Positions 17,120 through 25,723 are shown, numbered from the stretch's first letter. The stretch is 43,393 nucleotides of DNA from an uncultured Eubacteriales bacterium (GCA_934526185.1 CAKTAA010000011.1:1-43393); one strand, 5' to 3'. Numbers and translations: made by a program. Notes: a model not told the origin generated them from the sequence alone.

Positions 17120-18709
17120 TTATTCTCCGTCCTCTCTCATGCGGTGTATTTTATCCAGCAGCCGAAGCCGCAGGTATCCCGAACCTACATTTTCAAGAAG
17201 CTCTTCCAGCTCCTCCGTGTTTGCTGCCGTCTTCAAAAGCTCATCAATCTTCGAATACGCATAGCTGCCTACCGGATGGCTTGTCCGGAACAGCTGCTGC
17301 ATAATTTCATTGCGGCTGCCCCCAAAGGTAGAAGCCCGGATGTTATGACACTGCACCTGACCGTTTTTCAAATGAAAATAGTAGAGCTGATCCGGAAAGG
17401 CATCGGTTAAAATCAAAGAAGAGTGTGTAGCGACCACAATTTCATGAAAAGCATCCGCGCCGTCATACATCTGCTGTATCATTGAGACAAAATCAACGCT
17501 CCAGCGCTCGTTGAGATAGACGTCCGGCTCGTCTAACAGATACAGGCACTGCAAATCCTTCTCCCCGCAACTGCCCATCGCCAGCAGCCCCAGACGGACA
17601 AGCAGCATATATTCTCCTTCACTGAGCGCGTTTTCCTCAAGGATATGATCCGTTCCACGTATTCGGAAGCTGATATGCGCCTCCTTTACGATGCCCTTGT
17701 TGCGTGCCAGTATCAGCTTTGACAGAAATCGCAGCGGAGTCTGAAATGCCTGCGACAGACTTCTGACGCAGAGCGTGCCGCCACCGGCTCCATAAGGTTC
17801 AAAAAGATAGGTTAGAACCACATCTCCGTGCGCGTCGGCCGCATCGGCAACCTCGTCCTGATACAGCCGTGTCGTGTTCCAAGCATTGAGGTGTGCGCGC
17901 GCTTCTCCCTCCGACACAACATCGTCAAAGAGATTACCATACCGGCCCGCATCCTCATCAAGCTCTGTAATCTTTTTGGCGTCCAGCGTCAGAGAAAGGC
18001 TGACCGGCTGCGGCGTGCTGTCCGGCACGGACAGAAGGCTTTGCCTGCATTTTATGTATGCCTCTGTTCTGCCGGCCTCTGTCCCTTCGGGAAAAACCGC
18101 AAGAAACGCAGCCAGCGCCAGAACGGAGGTCTGCTCGTCGATAAACAGGCATATCGGATTTTCGTCCAGCCGGCGCAGAGATGCAAGCGTTTTTTCAATG
18201 TCCTCCCGCCGGCTCTGTGCGTCCTGCGTGCTTTTGCCCAAAAGACTGGCGTCAAACAGATCGCTTTGAAGGGAATCCCGCGGGGATCGCACCATGATAT
18301 CAAAAAAATTGTTGTTGCTGCCGGACGCGCAGGTCAGCACGTAATCCGGCAAAAGGTGCCGGCGGCCGGCAAACGAACGGAACGTCCGCGTTTCCCCGTC
18401 CGAGGTGACGCGGATTTTGAATTTTTCCCCGTCCGTGCCGTTTGCGGCCTCCACGCGGTACAGCATACCGTTCCGGCGGATTTCATATATCAGCAAAAAA
18501 TCGAAGCCCAGCACTTCATCCTGCACAAGACGGGAAAAGAGAAAACAAAGCCCCTCCAGAAACGCGGACTTGCCCGAACCGTTCAGTCCGATGAAAAAGC
18601 GTATGGGGATGCTGCCGTAAAACAGCCTGCTCTCCTTCGGCTTCTCAAAGGAAACGCTGACATCCCGTAAATGCTTATATCCGCTGATTTTCACTTGGAT
18701 CAAACGCAT
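17120..18709 (-). CDS. AAA/ABC-type ATPase, PtuA/OLD-like
   Basis: 529 residues, start MRLIQVKISGYKHLRD at 18709, 6 nt after the upstream stop, GGGAGTG as RBS. The fold is ABC/SMC-like: Walker A GLNGSGKS at 41-48, the signature-like LSEGEYMLL at ~362, Walker B LYLLDEPDVYLNERW at ~391 and the H-loop VVATHSSLIL at ~427. There is no TOPRIM domain of the OLD nuclease type, so it probably acts as a sensor or motor for a separate nuclease. Such ATPases pair with an HNH protein in Septu (PtuA-PtuB). A long insert (~100-300) between Walker A and signature is less conserved and may read the ligand or bind the specificity protein. Confidence 0.88.
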   Translation of the reverse strand: MRLIQVKISGYKHLRDVSVSFEKPKESRLFYGSIPIRFFIGLNGSGKSAFLEGLCFLFSRLVQDEVLGFDFLLIYEIRRNGMLYRVEAANGTDGEKFKIRVTSDGETRTFRSFAGRRHLLPDYVLTCASGSNNNFFDIMVRSPRDSLQSDLFDASLLGKSTQDAQSRREDIEKTLASLRRLDENPICLFIDEQTSVLALAAFLAVFPEGTEAGRTEAYIKCRQSLLSVPDSTPQPVSLSLTLDAKKITELDEDAGRYGNLFDDVVSEGEARAHLNAWNTTRLYQDEVADAADAHGDVVLTYLFEPYGAGGGTLCVRSLSQAFQTPLRFLSKLILARNKGIVKEAHISFRIRGTDHILEENALSEGEYMLLVRLGLLAMGSCGEKDLQCLYLLDEPDVYLNERWSVDFVSMIQQMYDGADAFHEIVVATHSSLILTDAFPDQLYYFHLKNGQVQCHNIRASTFGGSRNEIMQQLFRTSHPVGSYAYSKIDELLKTAANTEELEELLENVGSGYLRLRLLDKIHRMREDGE

Positions 18710-18715
18710 AATTTC

Positions 18716-20713
18716 TCACTCCCTTGGCTCGGCCCAGCTCCAGGTATCGACGGGAATCGGCTGTCCTCTGTAATCCATGATCAGACGGCGCTCCTCCCCC
18801 TGCTTATAGTCGTCATAATAATTCAGGTAAAAGCCCTGACGGCGTTCCAGAAGTCCGGTGTTTTCCAGCAGACGCACAGTGGCTATCACGTCCTGAATCC
18901 CCGCTGAGGCCGTTTCCTTCCCCATTCTCATGAGGATCTGCCTGCGAACCATATGACACGCCAGCGGCTGCATGGCCAGCAAAAATTCCTCGTATACCGC
19001 CTGCTGAAGCGGAGACAAGCTCTCCACAAAGGTACGCGCACGCGCGGGCAAACGGGCATACCGTGAGTATCCCTTTTGCGTCTGTGCCGTGTATTTCTCT
19101 ATGAGTCGGACTGCGGATTCCCCTCCGTCTGCCTGCAAAGTCTCCTCGCGCCGTATGTACCCGAAATCCTGCTTTTCACTAAGCAGGCCGCTGCTCTCCA
19201 ACAGCGCGGCCTCTTCGCTATCCGGCGGCTGGCCCTCCGGTCTGTATGCCACCGGCTGCATATGGATAAGCTTCCACACCCCGCTGCCCGTCCGGTGCAG
19301 GCGAAAATGATCCAGCGCACCATAAGCGGGATCCCCCGATCCGCGTACAGCGCTCACAAACTGGATATCCACATCCGCCGGAAGCTGGAAAAGTTTGATT
19401 TGCCCGCTCTCCCGGACGGGTACCTGAATGCATTCCAGTGACGCGTCATAAAAGCAGTCTGTCCCTGACGGCGCCGTCCAAAACCACTTTTCGCGGTACC
19501 GCGTCCCCTTGTCAGCGGAACCCAGCGGACTGCTCAGCCGCATCCGGCGTATCTTATCATACCAGATCTGCTGCAGCTCACGCAGCTTTTTCAGAATTTT
19601 TCTGCCGTTTCTGACAAATTCCAGGCAGTCCCCGTAATCCTTCGCAAAGTCCCTCTGCGCTTGTATTTCCACGATAGGCAGGGGAAGCTGCATCAGCGTT
19701 TGCTTGCTCAAGGAGCTTTGAAAGGAGGTCGAACTTTTGGCGTTGCTTCGAATGTACTGCTTCACAAAGGGATGCGTCATCCAGACAAACAGGAAGAACG
19801 GATGAATTTTATCACTGTCTGCACGGATTCTCAGCGTGTTCAGACCGAAAACCGCGTTTTCCTCCGGAGGATCTGCAACCAGTCCGCACCGCCCCAGGCG
19901 GTCAAGCTGGTTTATCCGGTTCATCACGATGTCGCCTGCCAGCAGCCGGCAGCGTTCTGCGGAAGAAGGCTCCGTCTCAACGACGGCTGCCCCGTCCCAC
20001 TGTATTTCCCAATCCTCAAGCTGAGGCGTTGCCGCATAGCTTGCCTTTATGCCGCCCCTCTCATTCTTTTTAGCTGCGCCGTTCAACTGAATTTCCGCGC
20101 ATTTCTGCAGAACCGTCCCCTGATTCTGGTATATGACGCCGCGAACAGCATCCGCAAAGCGCTCCTCAAATACAAGTTTTGCGGTCTTTTTCACGGTTTC
20201 TATGGCGTTCTGCTGCCATTCGATGCCCTGCCGCAGCTTTTCCAATTCCTCTGCCGCGTTTTTTTGCCACTCCATAGACGGAACAGGTATCTGAAATTCA
20301 CGAAAGGTTCCAAGGCGCAGAGAATTGTAAACCGCACCGCGGGATTCGGCTTCAAACTCTGGCCGCATCGCTGCCAGGCAGTGCATACCGTAGGGAGGGA
20401 ATACAAGCTCCTCCCGGAATTCGGCGGCGATAATGTTGTTGCTGGGCGCCATAGGTACCTCTGCGATACCTACCTTTCCGACAGTTCCCGCGCTGGAGAA
20501 AAGGACTGTGCCCGGCGGAACAATACGGGCATGAGCCATTCCCTCGGCAGTCAAAAAACGGGAGGTCTGCGCAACCGAAGCGTTGTTCAGATCCTCGACC
20601 ATAACCCAGGGACAGCCTCCGTCTCCGAAGGAGTGCCCTTCGGATTTCACATTCACGCCCGAATAGATTTTCGCTGTTTCGTCCAGACGCATGATTCTAA
20701 AATCTTTCCCCAT
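18716..20713 (-). CDS. HsdS-like DNA specificity protein with extra C-terminal region
   Basis: 665 residues. I place the start at MGKDFRIMRLDETAKI (20713), because AAGGA directly abuts the alternative ATG at 20725. Residues ~1-195 form one target-recognition domain plus a conserved helix (GTFREFQIPVPSMEWQKNAA...RQGIEWQQNAIETVKKTA). Residues ~200-405 form the second (SLSKQTLMQLPLPIVEIQAQRDF...RKILKKLRELQQIWYDKI). This is the usual two-TRD layout of Type I S subunits (~400 residues). The remaining ~260 residues are additional: a basic-to-beta stretch, then a helical segment around LSPLQQAVYEEFLLAMQPLACHMV that looks like a winged-helix, and a C-terminal DYRGQPIPVDTWSW. The extension may dock the ATPase-nuclease in place of HsdR. 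Codon use and spacing fit the operon. Confidence 0.85.
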   Translation of the reverse strand: MGKDFRIMRLDETAKIYSGVNVKSEGHSFGDGGCPWVMVEDLNNASVAQTSRFLTAEGMAHARIVPPGTVLFSSAGTVGKVGIAEVPMAPSNNIIAAEFREELVFPPYGMHCLAAMRPEFEAESRGAVYNSLRLGTFREFQIPVPSMEWQKNAAEELEKLRQGIEWQQNAIETVKKTAKLVFEERFADAVRGVIYQNQGTVLQKCAEIQLNGAAKKNERGGIKASYAATPQLEDWEIQWDGAAVVETEPSSAERCRLLAGDIVMNRINQLDRLGRCGLVADPPEENAVFGLNTLRIRADSDKIHPFFLFVWMTHPFVKQYIRSNAKSSTSFQSSLSKQTLMQLPLPIVEIQAQRDFAKDYGDCLEFVRNGRKILKKLRELQQIWYDKIRRMRLSSPLGSADKGTRYREKWFWTAPSGTDCFYDASLECIQVPVRESGQIKLFQLPADVDIQFVSAVRGSGDPAYGALDHFRLHRTGSGVWKLIHMQPVAYRPEGQPPDSEEAALLESSGLLSEKQDFGYIRREETLQADGGESAVRLIEKYTAQTQKGYSRYARLPARARTFVESLSPLQQAVYEEFLLAMQPLACHMVRRQILMRMGKETASAGIQDVIATVRLLENTGLLERRQGFYLNYYDDYKQGEERRLIMDYRGQPIPVDTWSWAEPRE

Positions 20714-20883
20714 GTATATGACCATTCCTTTCGCAGAACCGTCGGCCGTGTAACCGAATCCGATTGAAAAAGCCCCCGGCTTCGCCTTCCGAGCAGCGCC
20801 GGTGCAAAGAAATCTCTGTCATGCCTTCGCAGCTTTGACAGAACCGAGACAGTACGCTCATCCGCTTTATGATGGAAAGTCTT

Positions 20884-22134
20884 TCACGTATCCCGATGAG
20901 AGGAATACCGAAACAGCGCCTCCAGCTTCGTTTGACTGCTCCGAAGCTGCTCAAGAGCTTCTGTCAGATGCATCTGCTCTGCGGCATACAGGGAGGGACG
21001 ATAAGTATCTGCGGCGAATATATAGTTTTCACGCCGGATATCCTCTCGGGAGGCAGTCCAGTAGACTGCATCAGACGCACGCTGTCTTTGAAAACCGTGT
21101 CTTTTGTGATACCGCCAGGCTTCGGCGACCTGATTCATGTCTTCACGGTATACGGTATCCGGAAAATCGCTCTCCGCTCCCCCGTATTCCGGAATTCGAC
21201 TGAAAAAAATATTGCTGTCCGGCGCGGGACTCTCCTTGCGCAGAAGCAGAAGAGAGGAATGGCTCATCATATAGGGTTTGTACATCTTCATCGGCAGCGC
21301 AACCGCGCCCTCGAACGTATACTCCTCAAGCAGCCGGCGCCTCGTCTCAACAACCTTTGAATTGGCGGTAACTGTCAAAAATCCCTCCGGCACTAAAATC
21401 CCGCAGCGTCCGCCAGGCTTCAGCACCCGCAGAATCGCTTCCACAAAGCGAAGCGTCAGGCCGATGTCGTTTTCATAGGGCGGGTTGGCCAGCACCGCGT
21501 CAAAGCTGCCGGGCTTGCTGGAAGCAAAACCAAAGAAATCCTCACAATAAAGAGAAGCGGCGCCGCCGCTCAGATAAACGCTGACAAAGGCGGCTGCAGC
21601 CAAATCCCGGTTGATTTCAACGCCGATAGGCACACAGCTCCGGCAGCGTGCTGACGCGGCGGCAAGCAGACGGCCGCTTCCGCATACAGGATCCAATAAA
21701 GCCTCTGACGCGGCAGGCTCTATCAAATCCGCCATCATATCCGCCAGAGAGGCGGGGGTGATAAAATGAGCGAAATACCGGCGGTCAATCAGCATCTGAA
21801 GCACTTCGTTCAGAACTGCAGCCGCATTCCGTCGGATTTCCGACGGCTCCGAGCAGAGCGCGTCAAGGATACGTGCGGTGCAATCCGCGCATTCGTCCGA
21901 AACCTGCAGAGGAGGACGCTGTAACAGATACAGCTCCGGATGGACCTCATAGCATTGGCAGACGGCAGCCTCCCACGATGCGGCAGCAGGCTCTGTCAGC
22001 CGAACTTCACCGGTTCTCTCCAGATCATACAGAAGAAGCGCTAAATCGGCCAAAAATGCCGGCGAATCGGAGGCCGGAATGCAGTTCAGCAGCTCGCTTA
22101 TATATATTTTTCCTGTTTTTTCTTCACCGAGCAT
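20884..22134 (-). CDS. N6-adenine DNA methyltransferase, HsdM-like (second, shorter)
   Basis: 416 residues. MLGEEKTGKIYI at 22134 is preferred over the ATG at 22140, as GGAGG then has 6-nt spacing. It overlaps the end of the upstream methyltransferase by 11 bp. SAM-binding motif I is LLDPVCGSGRLL (~150), preceded by HFITPASLADMM (the FxTP element of HsdM), and catalytic motif IV is LANPPYENDIG (~217). A C-terminal helical tail (ALEQLRSSQTKLEALF) resembles the HsdS-contacting end. The N-terminal domain is shorter than in classical HsdM (~500 residues). Both catalytic motifs are intact. A 170-bp gap to the next gene contains no RBS-led ORF I trust. Confidence 0.87.
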   Translation of the reverse strand: MLGEEKTGKIYISELLNCIPASDSPAFLADLALLLYDLERTGEVRLTEPAAASWEAAVCQCYEVHPELYLLQRPPLQVSDECADCTARILDALCSEPSEIRRNAAAVLNEVLQMLIDRRYFAHFITPASLADMMADLIEPAASEALLDPVCGSGRLLAAASARCRSCVPIGVEINRDLAAAAFVSVYLSGGAASLYCEDFFGFASSKPGSFDAVLANPPYENDIGLTLRFVEAILRVLKPGGRCGILVPEGFLTVTANSKVVETRRRLLEEYTFEGAVALPMKMYKPYMMSHSSLLLLRKESPAPDSNIFFSRIPEYGGAESDFPDTVYREDMNQVAEAWRYHKRHGFQRQRASDAVYWTASREDIRRENYIFAADTYRPSLYAAEQMHLTEALEQLRSSQTKLEALFRYSSHRDT

Positions 22135-23581
22135 GTTCATCCTCCGCTATCTTCTCCACAGATGCCGAAATACGGCCAAAAACTTCGGAGTTCATTTGTA
22201 TCAGCCGTTCTGCCTCCCGTTTCAGCTCCGTTTCCCGCAGATCAAGTTCTTTTTCCGAAAGTATCTCGGAGCGCCTGTAAACAATATACTTTCTGGGTTC
22301 AAGTACCCCGTCCTTCTCCAAAATCTCCGATGTCCGAACAGTCCGGCAGAAGTTTTCCTGTTCCGGCAGCGCTCCCCGCCGGTATTCTCTATAAACATCC
22401 AGCAGCTTCCGCTCCTCATCCGATGTGAGCCGAGTCTGTCCTCCCTCAGTTCTGCCCATTTCGCTCGCATCCACCATCAGGATGCCGTCTCTGTCTGTTT
22501 TCTTTTCTCCTTTTTGCAACATCCACAGGGAAACAGGTATCTTTGTATTATAAAACAGTCCATAAGGCAGCAAAACGATCGCCTCCGGCAGCCTGTCCTG
22601 CACAAGTCCTAACCGGATACGGCGCTCGCCGGCATTCTGGCTGGCAAGCACGGAGGTGCTCAGAAGGACCGACATCCTTCCGCCGTCCTTCAGACAGTAT
22701 AACATATACTGCAGCCACGCAAGACAACCCCGGCTCTTCGGCGGTTTACCGTATTTCAGCGGGATATCGGACATAAGATCCGCGCATTTGCGCCAGCCGG
22801 CATCGGCGAACGGCGGATTGCTGATGACGTAATCCGCCCACGCGGCTTCATGCATGCCATCTCCGAGAGCATAGGAAGGCCCGCTGCCGAGATCTGCCCG
22901 CAATCCCCTCAGCATCAGGTTGATTTTGGCGCATTTCCACGCCTCGGCGTCCGGTTCCTGACCGTACAGCACAAAATCGCTCTGACGCTCCGTCATATAT
23001 TCGGCCGCAGCCAGCAGCATGCCTGCGGTGCCGCAGCAGGGATCATAGACGCTCCCCCCTGCGGGCCGAAGCAGCTCTGCAAGCAGCGCGGCAGTCTGGC
23101 GGGGCGTATAAAAACGGCCGGAATGTTTTGCACTTTTGGAAGTAAATTTTCCCAAAGCGTATTCATACGCATCGCCTATGTCAACCGTCCGTATCTGCTT
23201 TTCGGAAGCGTGAAATTCAAGAAACAGGCCGAGGATCTGTCCTAACTGTTTTTTGCTGAGCCTGTCCAAAGCGGAATTCAGGAGCGAAACACCCTGGAGC
23301 TGCGGCAGACTTTCAGCCAGTTTGTCAGCCGCACAGCGCAGCAAAAACCGCAGCTCAGCCGCCCCCGCCTCTCCGCCGCAGGCTTTTTTCAGATCTGATA
23401 GGCAGCGCCGAACCGTTTCCCGGTCGTCCCTGCTGTCCGTAGGATACTGTTCCGCCGGCATAAAGATCAACAGCAAATCTGCAAAAAGCTTCAGCTTATC
23501 CTCTGCGTCAAATGCATTTCCTATGATACCGTCATATTGTTTATGCATTTCGTTTAGAGACTGCAATGCATCCCGTTCCAT
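22124..23581 (-). CDS. N6-adenine DNA methyltransferase, HsdM-like (first)
   Basis: 485 residues. Start MERDALQSLNEMHKQYDG at 23581 is set by GGGAGGA 5 nt upstream; the in-frame ATG at 23626 has no RBS. The helical N-terminal domain (~1-160) ends in the HsdM hallmark KHSGRFYTPRQTAALLAEL. Motif I is VYDPCCGTAGML (~182), motif IV ISNPPFADAGW (~256), and a long C-terminal coiled region (SEKELDLRETELKREAERLI) should contact the S subunit. First gene of the five-gene operon. With the second methyltransferase it may form an M1-M2-S complex rather than the classical M2S; that is inference. Confidence 0.9.
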   Translation of the reverse strand: MERDALQSLNEMHKQYDGIIGNAFDAEDKLKLFADLLLIFMPAEQYPTDSRDDRETVRRCLSDLKKACGGEAGAAELRFLLRCAADKLAESLPQLQGVSLLNSALDRLSKKQLGQILGLFLEFHASEKQIRTVDIGDAYEYALGKFTSKSAKHSGRFYTPRQTAALLAELLRPAGGSVYDPCCGTAGMLLAAAEYMTERQSDFVLYGQEPDAEAWKCAKINLMLRGLRADLGSGPSYALGDGMHEAAWADYVISNPPFADAGWRKCADLMSDIPLKYGKPPKSRGCLAWLQYMLYCLKDGGRMSVLLSTSVLASQNAGERRIRLGLVQDRLPEAIVLLPYGLFYNTKIPVSLWMLQKGEKKTDRDGILMVDASEMGRTEGGQTRLTSDEERKLLDVYREYRRGALPEQENFCRTVRTSEILEKDGVLEPRKYIVYRRSEILSEKELDLRETELKREAERLIQMNSEVFGRISASVEKIAEDEHAR

Positions 23582-23731
23582 AAAATCCTCCCGCAGATAG
23601 TCTGAATTTTGTTCCCTTTGCCGCACCGAGCGGTAAGCTGCCGTTTCAATCTTATGCCTCAGCCGTATCCCGTGTTTGTCCGTACAAACCGTTTGATGCT
23701 TTAACAGCCTTCCGAGCTTTTTATTACCTTA

Positions 23732-23760
23732 ATTATATCGGCCGATCGGCTCCTTGTCAA
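23732..23760 (-). promoter_or_regulatory. Consensus promoter of the methyltransferase-ATPase-HNH operon, with palindrome in the spacer
   Basis: Minus strand TTGACA (23755-23760), exactly 17 bp, TATAAT (23732-23737): perfect matches. The spacer contains the 10-bp palindrome GCCGATCGGC (23741-23750), centred on GATC. A site there would be covered by RNA polymerase, so binding or methylation could control expression. Confidence 0.88.
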
Positions 23761-23882
23761 TACAAAATCGGCAATTCCGGCGGAATCGCCCGCCGTCATT
23801 CTACTTTCCGCCTGTCCAAATTTTCAATTTGGATTTTCTGTTTTTTATCTATGTTTTCCCGCAATGAAAATAAAAAATTATC

Positions 23883-23911
23883 TTGACAAATTGTCTTCCG
23901 TATGTTATGAT
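23883..23911 (+). promoter_or_regulatory. Promoter of tRNA-Ser
   Basis: TTGACA (23883-23888), 17-bp spacer, TATGAT (23906-23911), ~34 bp before the tRNA. Confidence 0.85.
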
Positions 23912-23944
23912 TTAACAGTCAAGGTCATTGTTGCAGCATTTTAT

Positions 23945-24036
23945 GGAGAGATGGCTGAGCTGGTCTAAGGCGCACGACTGGAAATCGTGTGAACGCTAAT
24001 ACCGTTCCGAGGGTTCGAATCCCTCTCTCTCCGCCA
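23945..24036 (+). tRNA. tRNA-Ser (anticodon GGA)
   Basis: Class II tRNA of 92 nt with long variable arm. Acceptor GGAGAGA/TCTCTCC, discriminator G, encoded CCA. Anticodon stem CACGA/TCGTG around loop CTGGAAA gives GGA. T-loop GTTCGAATC. Confidence 0.95.
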
Positions 24037-24040
24037 CAAC

Positions 24041-24083
24041 TGGACACCAATTTTGATACAATGCGTATCTTGGTTGGTGTCCA
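24041..24083. repeat. Inverted repeat directly after tRNA-Ser
   Basis: Arm TGGACACCAATTTTGATAC (24041-24059) and its partner (24065-24083) pair at 15 of 19 positions, with two more G-U pairs possible. It starts 5 nt after the tRNA CCA, as for tRNA-Val. Confidence 0.6.
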
Positions 24084-24283
24084 ATTCTATATTTTAGCGG
24101 TTTCACTGCTTTGCAGCATGAAAAATTGGTTTCGGCTCCTATAGATTTGCCGGAAAAACTTCCGCAAATGATCAAATGGCAGCCGGACACAGAAAAATTC
24201 CGGACATAGCATGTGAGGATAAACAGGCTTGTCGGCGGACAACGAAGTAAATTACCTTTTGATGTTAAAAATTCGGAGGAAAA

Positions 24284-24502
24284 ATGTCCTGCGATGAAAT
24301 ACATGCAGAATCTCAAACGGCTGATAAGGACGCCCGCCTGAACTGTAAACAAATACGGCAGGTTATCGCGTTTTTTTACCGCCGTTACAAAAAGAATCTT
24401 TACGGAAAACAGTCGGTAAAAGTATACGGCGGCTTTTCTCCCGATTTCCTTTTCGCCGCGCCGGAGGCTGAACCGGTTTGGGAGAAGCTTAATTTTCAAT
24501 AA
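24284..24502 (+). CDS. Small hypothetical ORF, doubtful
   Basis: 72 residues, MSCDEIHAESQTADKD... with GGAGG 5 nt before the ATG. No recognisable domain; the middle IRQVIAFFYRRYKKNLYG is basic. It ends at the first base pairs of the dispersed repeat at 24501, and sits in an otherwise non-coding stretch after tRNA-Ser. It may be chance. Confidence 0.25.
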   Translation: MSCDEIHAESQTADKDARLNCKQIRQVIAFFYRRYKKNLYGKQSVKVYGGFSPDFLFAAPEAEPVWEKLNFQ

Positions 24503-24642
24503 GGGACTTGCTCCGTCATGGAGGCGCGGCATGACATTCAGCGGGGGATTGACTCCCCGCTGAACGGAGGAATGGAACACGCCGCCGAGAGGGGCAAAGC
24601 TTCCGGCAAGGCGGCAGGGGGATATCTTGGCTAAGTTATATT
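24501..24642 (+). repeat. Dispersed ~140-bp repeat, copy A
   Basis: Contains hairpin TTCAGCGGGG-GATTGA-CTCCCCGCTGAA, then a GCCGCC...GGCGGC stem enclosing GGGGC-AAA-GCTTC, and ends CTAAGTTATATT. Copies B (32831) and C (39109) share the same order of hairpins. Spurious minus-strand ORFs arise through it. Confidence 0.85.
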
Positions 24643-24877
24643 CTGTTGAGTTGTTTTGGGCTTCCGGGATCTTGGACGTCCGGTACAGAATCAGCGGCGG
24701 GAGGATACCGATATCCTTTGCCGCAGGCATTTTTCTATGATTTGCAGACAGCAGGCAGAATTCTGCTTTGCTGCAATTTTAGAATTTCCCCTGAATATAC
24801 TTTCTTTTCTGCGGAGCTTCGTCTCCAGATAGAGATTAGATATACAAAAAGACAGGTTCTCAGATGAGGTGCGGGAT

Positions 24878-25723
24878 ATGCTGAAAAAGAACAAATTAGC
24901 GGCTCCTGTTGTAAAATGGGTTGGCGGCAAGCGCCAGCTTTTGGACGAGATTGTACCCCTGCTTCCCAAACGGATCCCTTCCTATTGCGAACCCTTTTTG
25001 GGCGGCGGCGCAGTCCTTTTCGCTCTCCAGCCCAAAAGCGCAATCGTCAATGATTTGAACGAGGACCTGATGACAGTCTATGAGGTCATCCGTGACGATG
25101 TTGATTTGCTTATAGCCTCTCTGAAGGAGCATAAAAACACACGGGAGTATTTTTATTCCCTGCGCGATAAGGACAGAGACAAAACAGCCTACAGGGCGAT
25201 GCCGAAAATCGATAAAGCTTCCAGACTGCTGTATTTGAACAAAACCTGTTTTAACGGTTTGTTCCGCGTCAATTCTTCGGGAGAGTTCAATGCCCCGTTC
25301 GGTTATTACAGAAACCCGAATATCGTAAATGAGCCTGTGCTGAGGGCAGTCAGCCGGTATTTTAACACCAATCATATCGTGTTTTGCAGCGAAGATTTCG
25401 CCGTAACGCTCAGCCGTGTAAAAAAGGGATGCTTCGTTTATCTGGATCCGCCCTACGATCCGGTTTCGGACACGGCAAGCTTTACCGGCTATAGCAAGGA
25501 CGGTTTCGGACGCAGCGAGCAGATCCGTCTGAAGCAATGCTGCGACGAGCTGACAAGGCACGGCGTAAAGTTTCTGCTCTCCAACTCTGCGACGGATTTT
25601 ATAAAGGATTTGTATCAGGATTATTCTGTAACCGTTGTGAAAGCCAAACGGGCCATCAATGCCGATGCCGGCAAGCGCGGGGCTGTTGAGGAGGTGCTCA
25701 TCGCAAATTATGGGACTCAATGA
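24878..25723 (+). CDS. D12-class (Dam/DpnM-type) N6-adenine DNA methyltransferase
   Basis: 281 residues from MLKKNKLAAPVVKWVGGKRQLL; ATG at 24878 has GAGGTG 8 nt upstream, while the GTG at 24869 lies within that RBS. SAM motif KWVGGKRQLL (13-22) and FLGGGAVLF (40-48), catalytic motif IV YLDPPYDP (~190) and a C-terminal KRGAVEEVLIANY that is standard for this family (Dam, DpnM, EcoRV methylase). The recognition site is not readable; many relatives methylate GATC. It protects the host from the nuclease encoded just downstream, whose gene overlaps by 14 bp. Confidence 0.95.
   Translation: MLKKNKLAAPVVKWVGGKRQLLDEIVPLLPKRIPSYCEPFLGGGAVLFALQPKSAIVNDLNEDLMTVYEVIRDDVDLLIASLKEHKNTREYFYSLRDKDRDKTAYRAMPKIDKASRLLYLNKTCFNGLFRVNSSGEFNAPFGYYRNPNIVNEPVLRAVSRYFNTNHIVFCSEDFAVTLSRVKKGCFVYLDPPYDPVSDTASFTGYSKDGFGRSEQIRLKQCCDELTRHGVKFLLSNSATDFIKDLYQDYSVTVVKAKRAINADAGKRGAVEEVLIANYGTQ

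Larger units (their letters stand above)
23582..23944. other. Divergent intergenic region: operon leader, two promoters
   Basis: No gene. Minus-strand leader of ~140 nt from the operon promoter at 23732-23760, and the plus-strand tRNA-Ser promoter at 23883-23911. I saw no reverse transcriptase, msr/msd-like repeat or CRISPR-like array here. Confidence 0.6.

Noticed and set aside
16045..23760. Retron or reverse transcriptase with the PtuA/PtuB-like pair
   Set aside because: Checked because some Septu-like pairs are retron effectors; no RT-like gene or msr/msd structure seen.
23996..24730. 244-residue minus-strand frame across tRNA-Ser and repeat copy A
   Set aside because: It runs through the tRNA and the dispersed repeat; its protein is a translation of the repeat.
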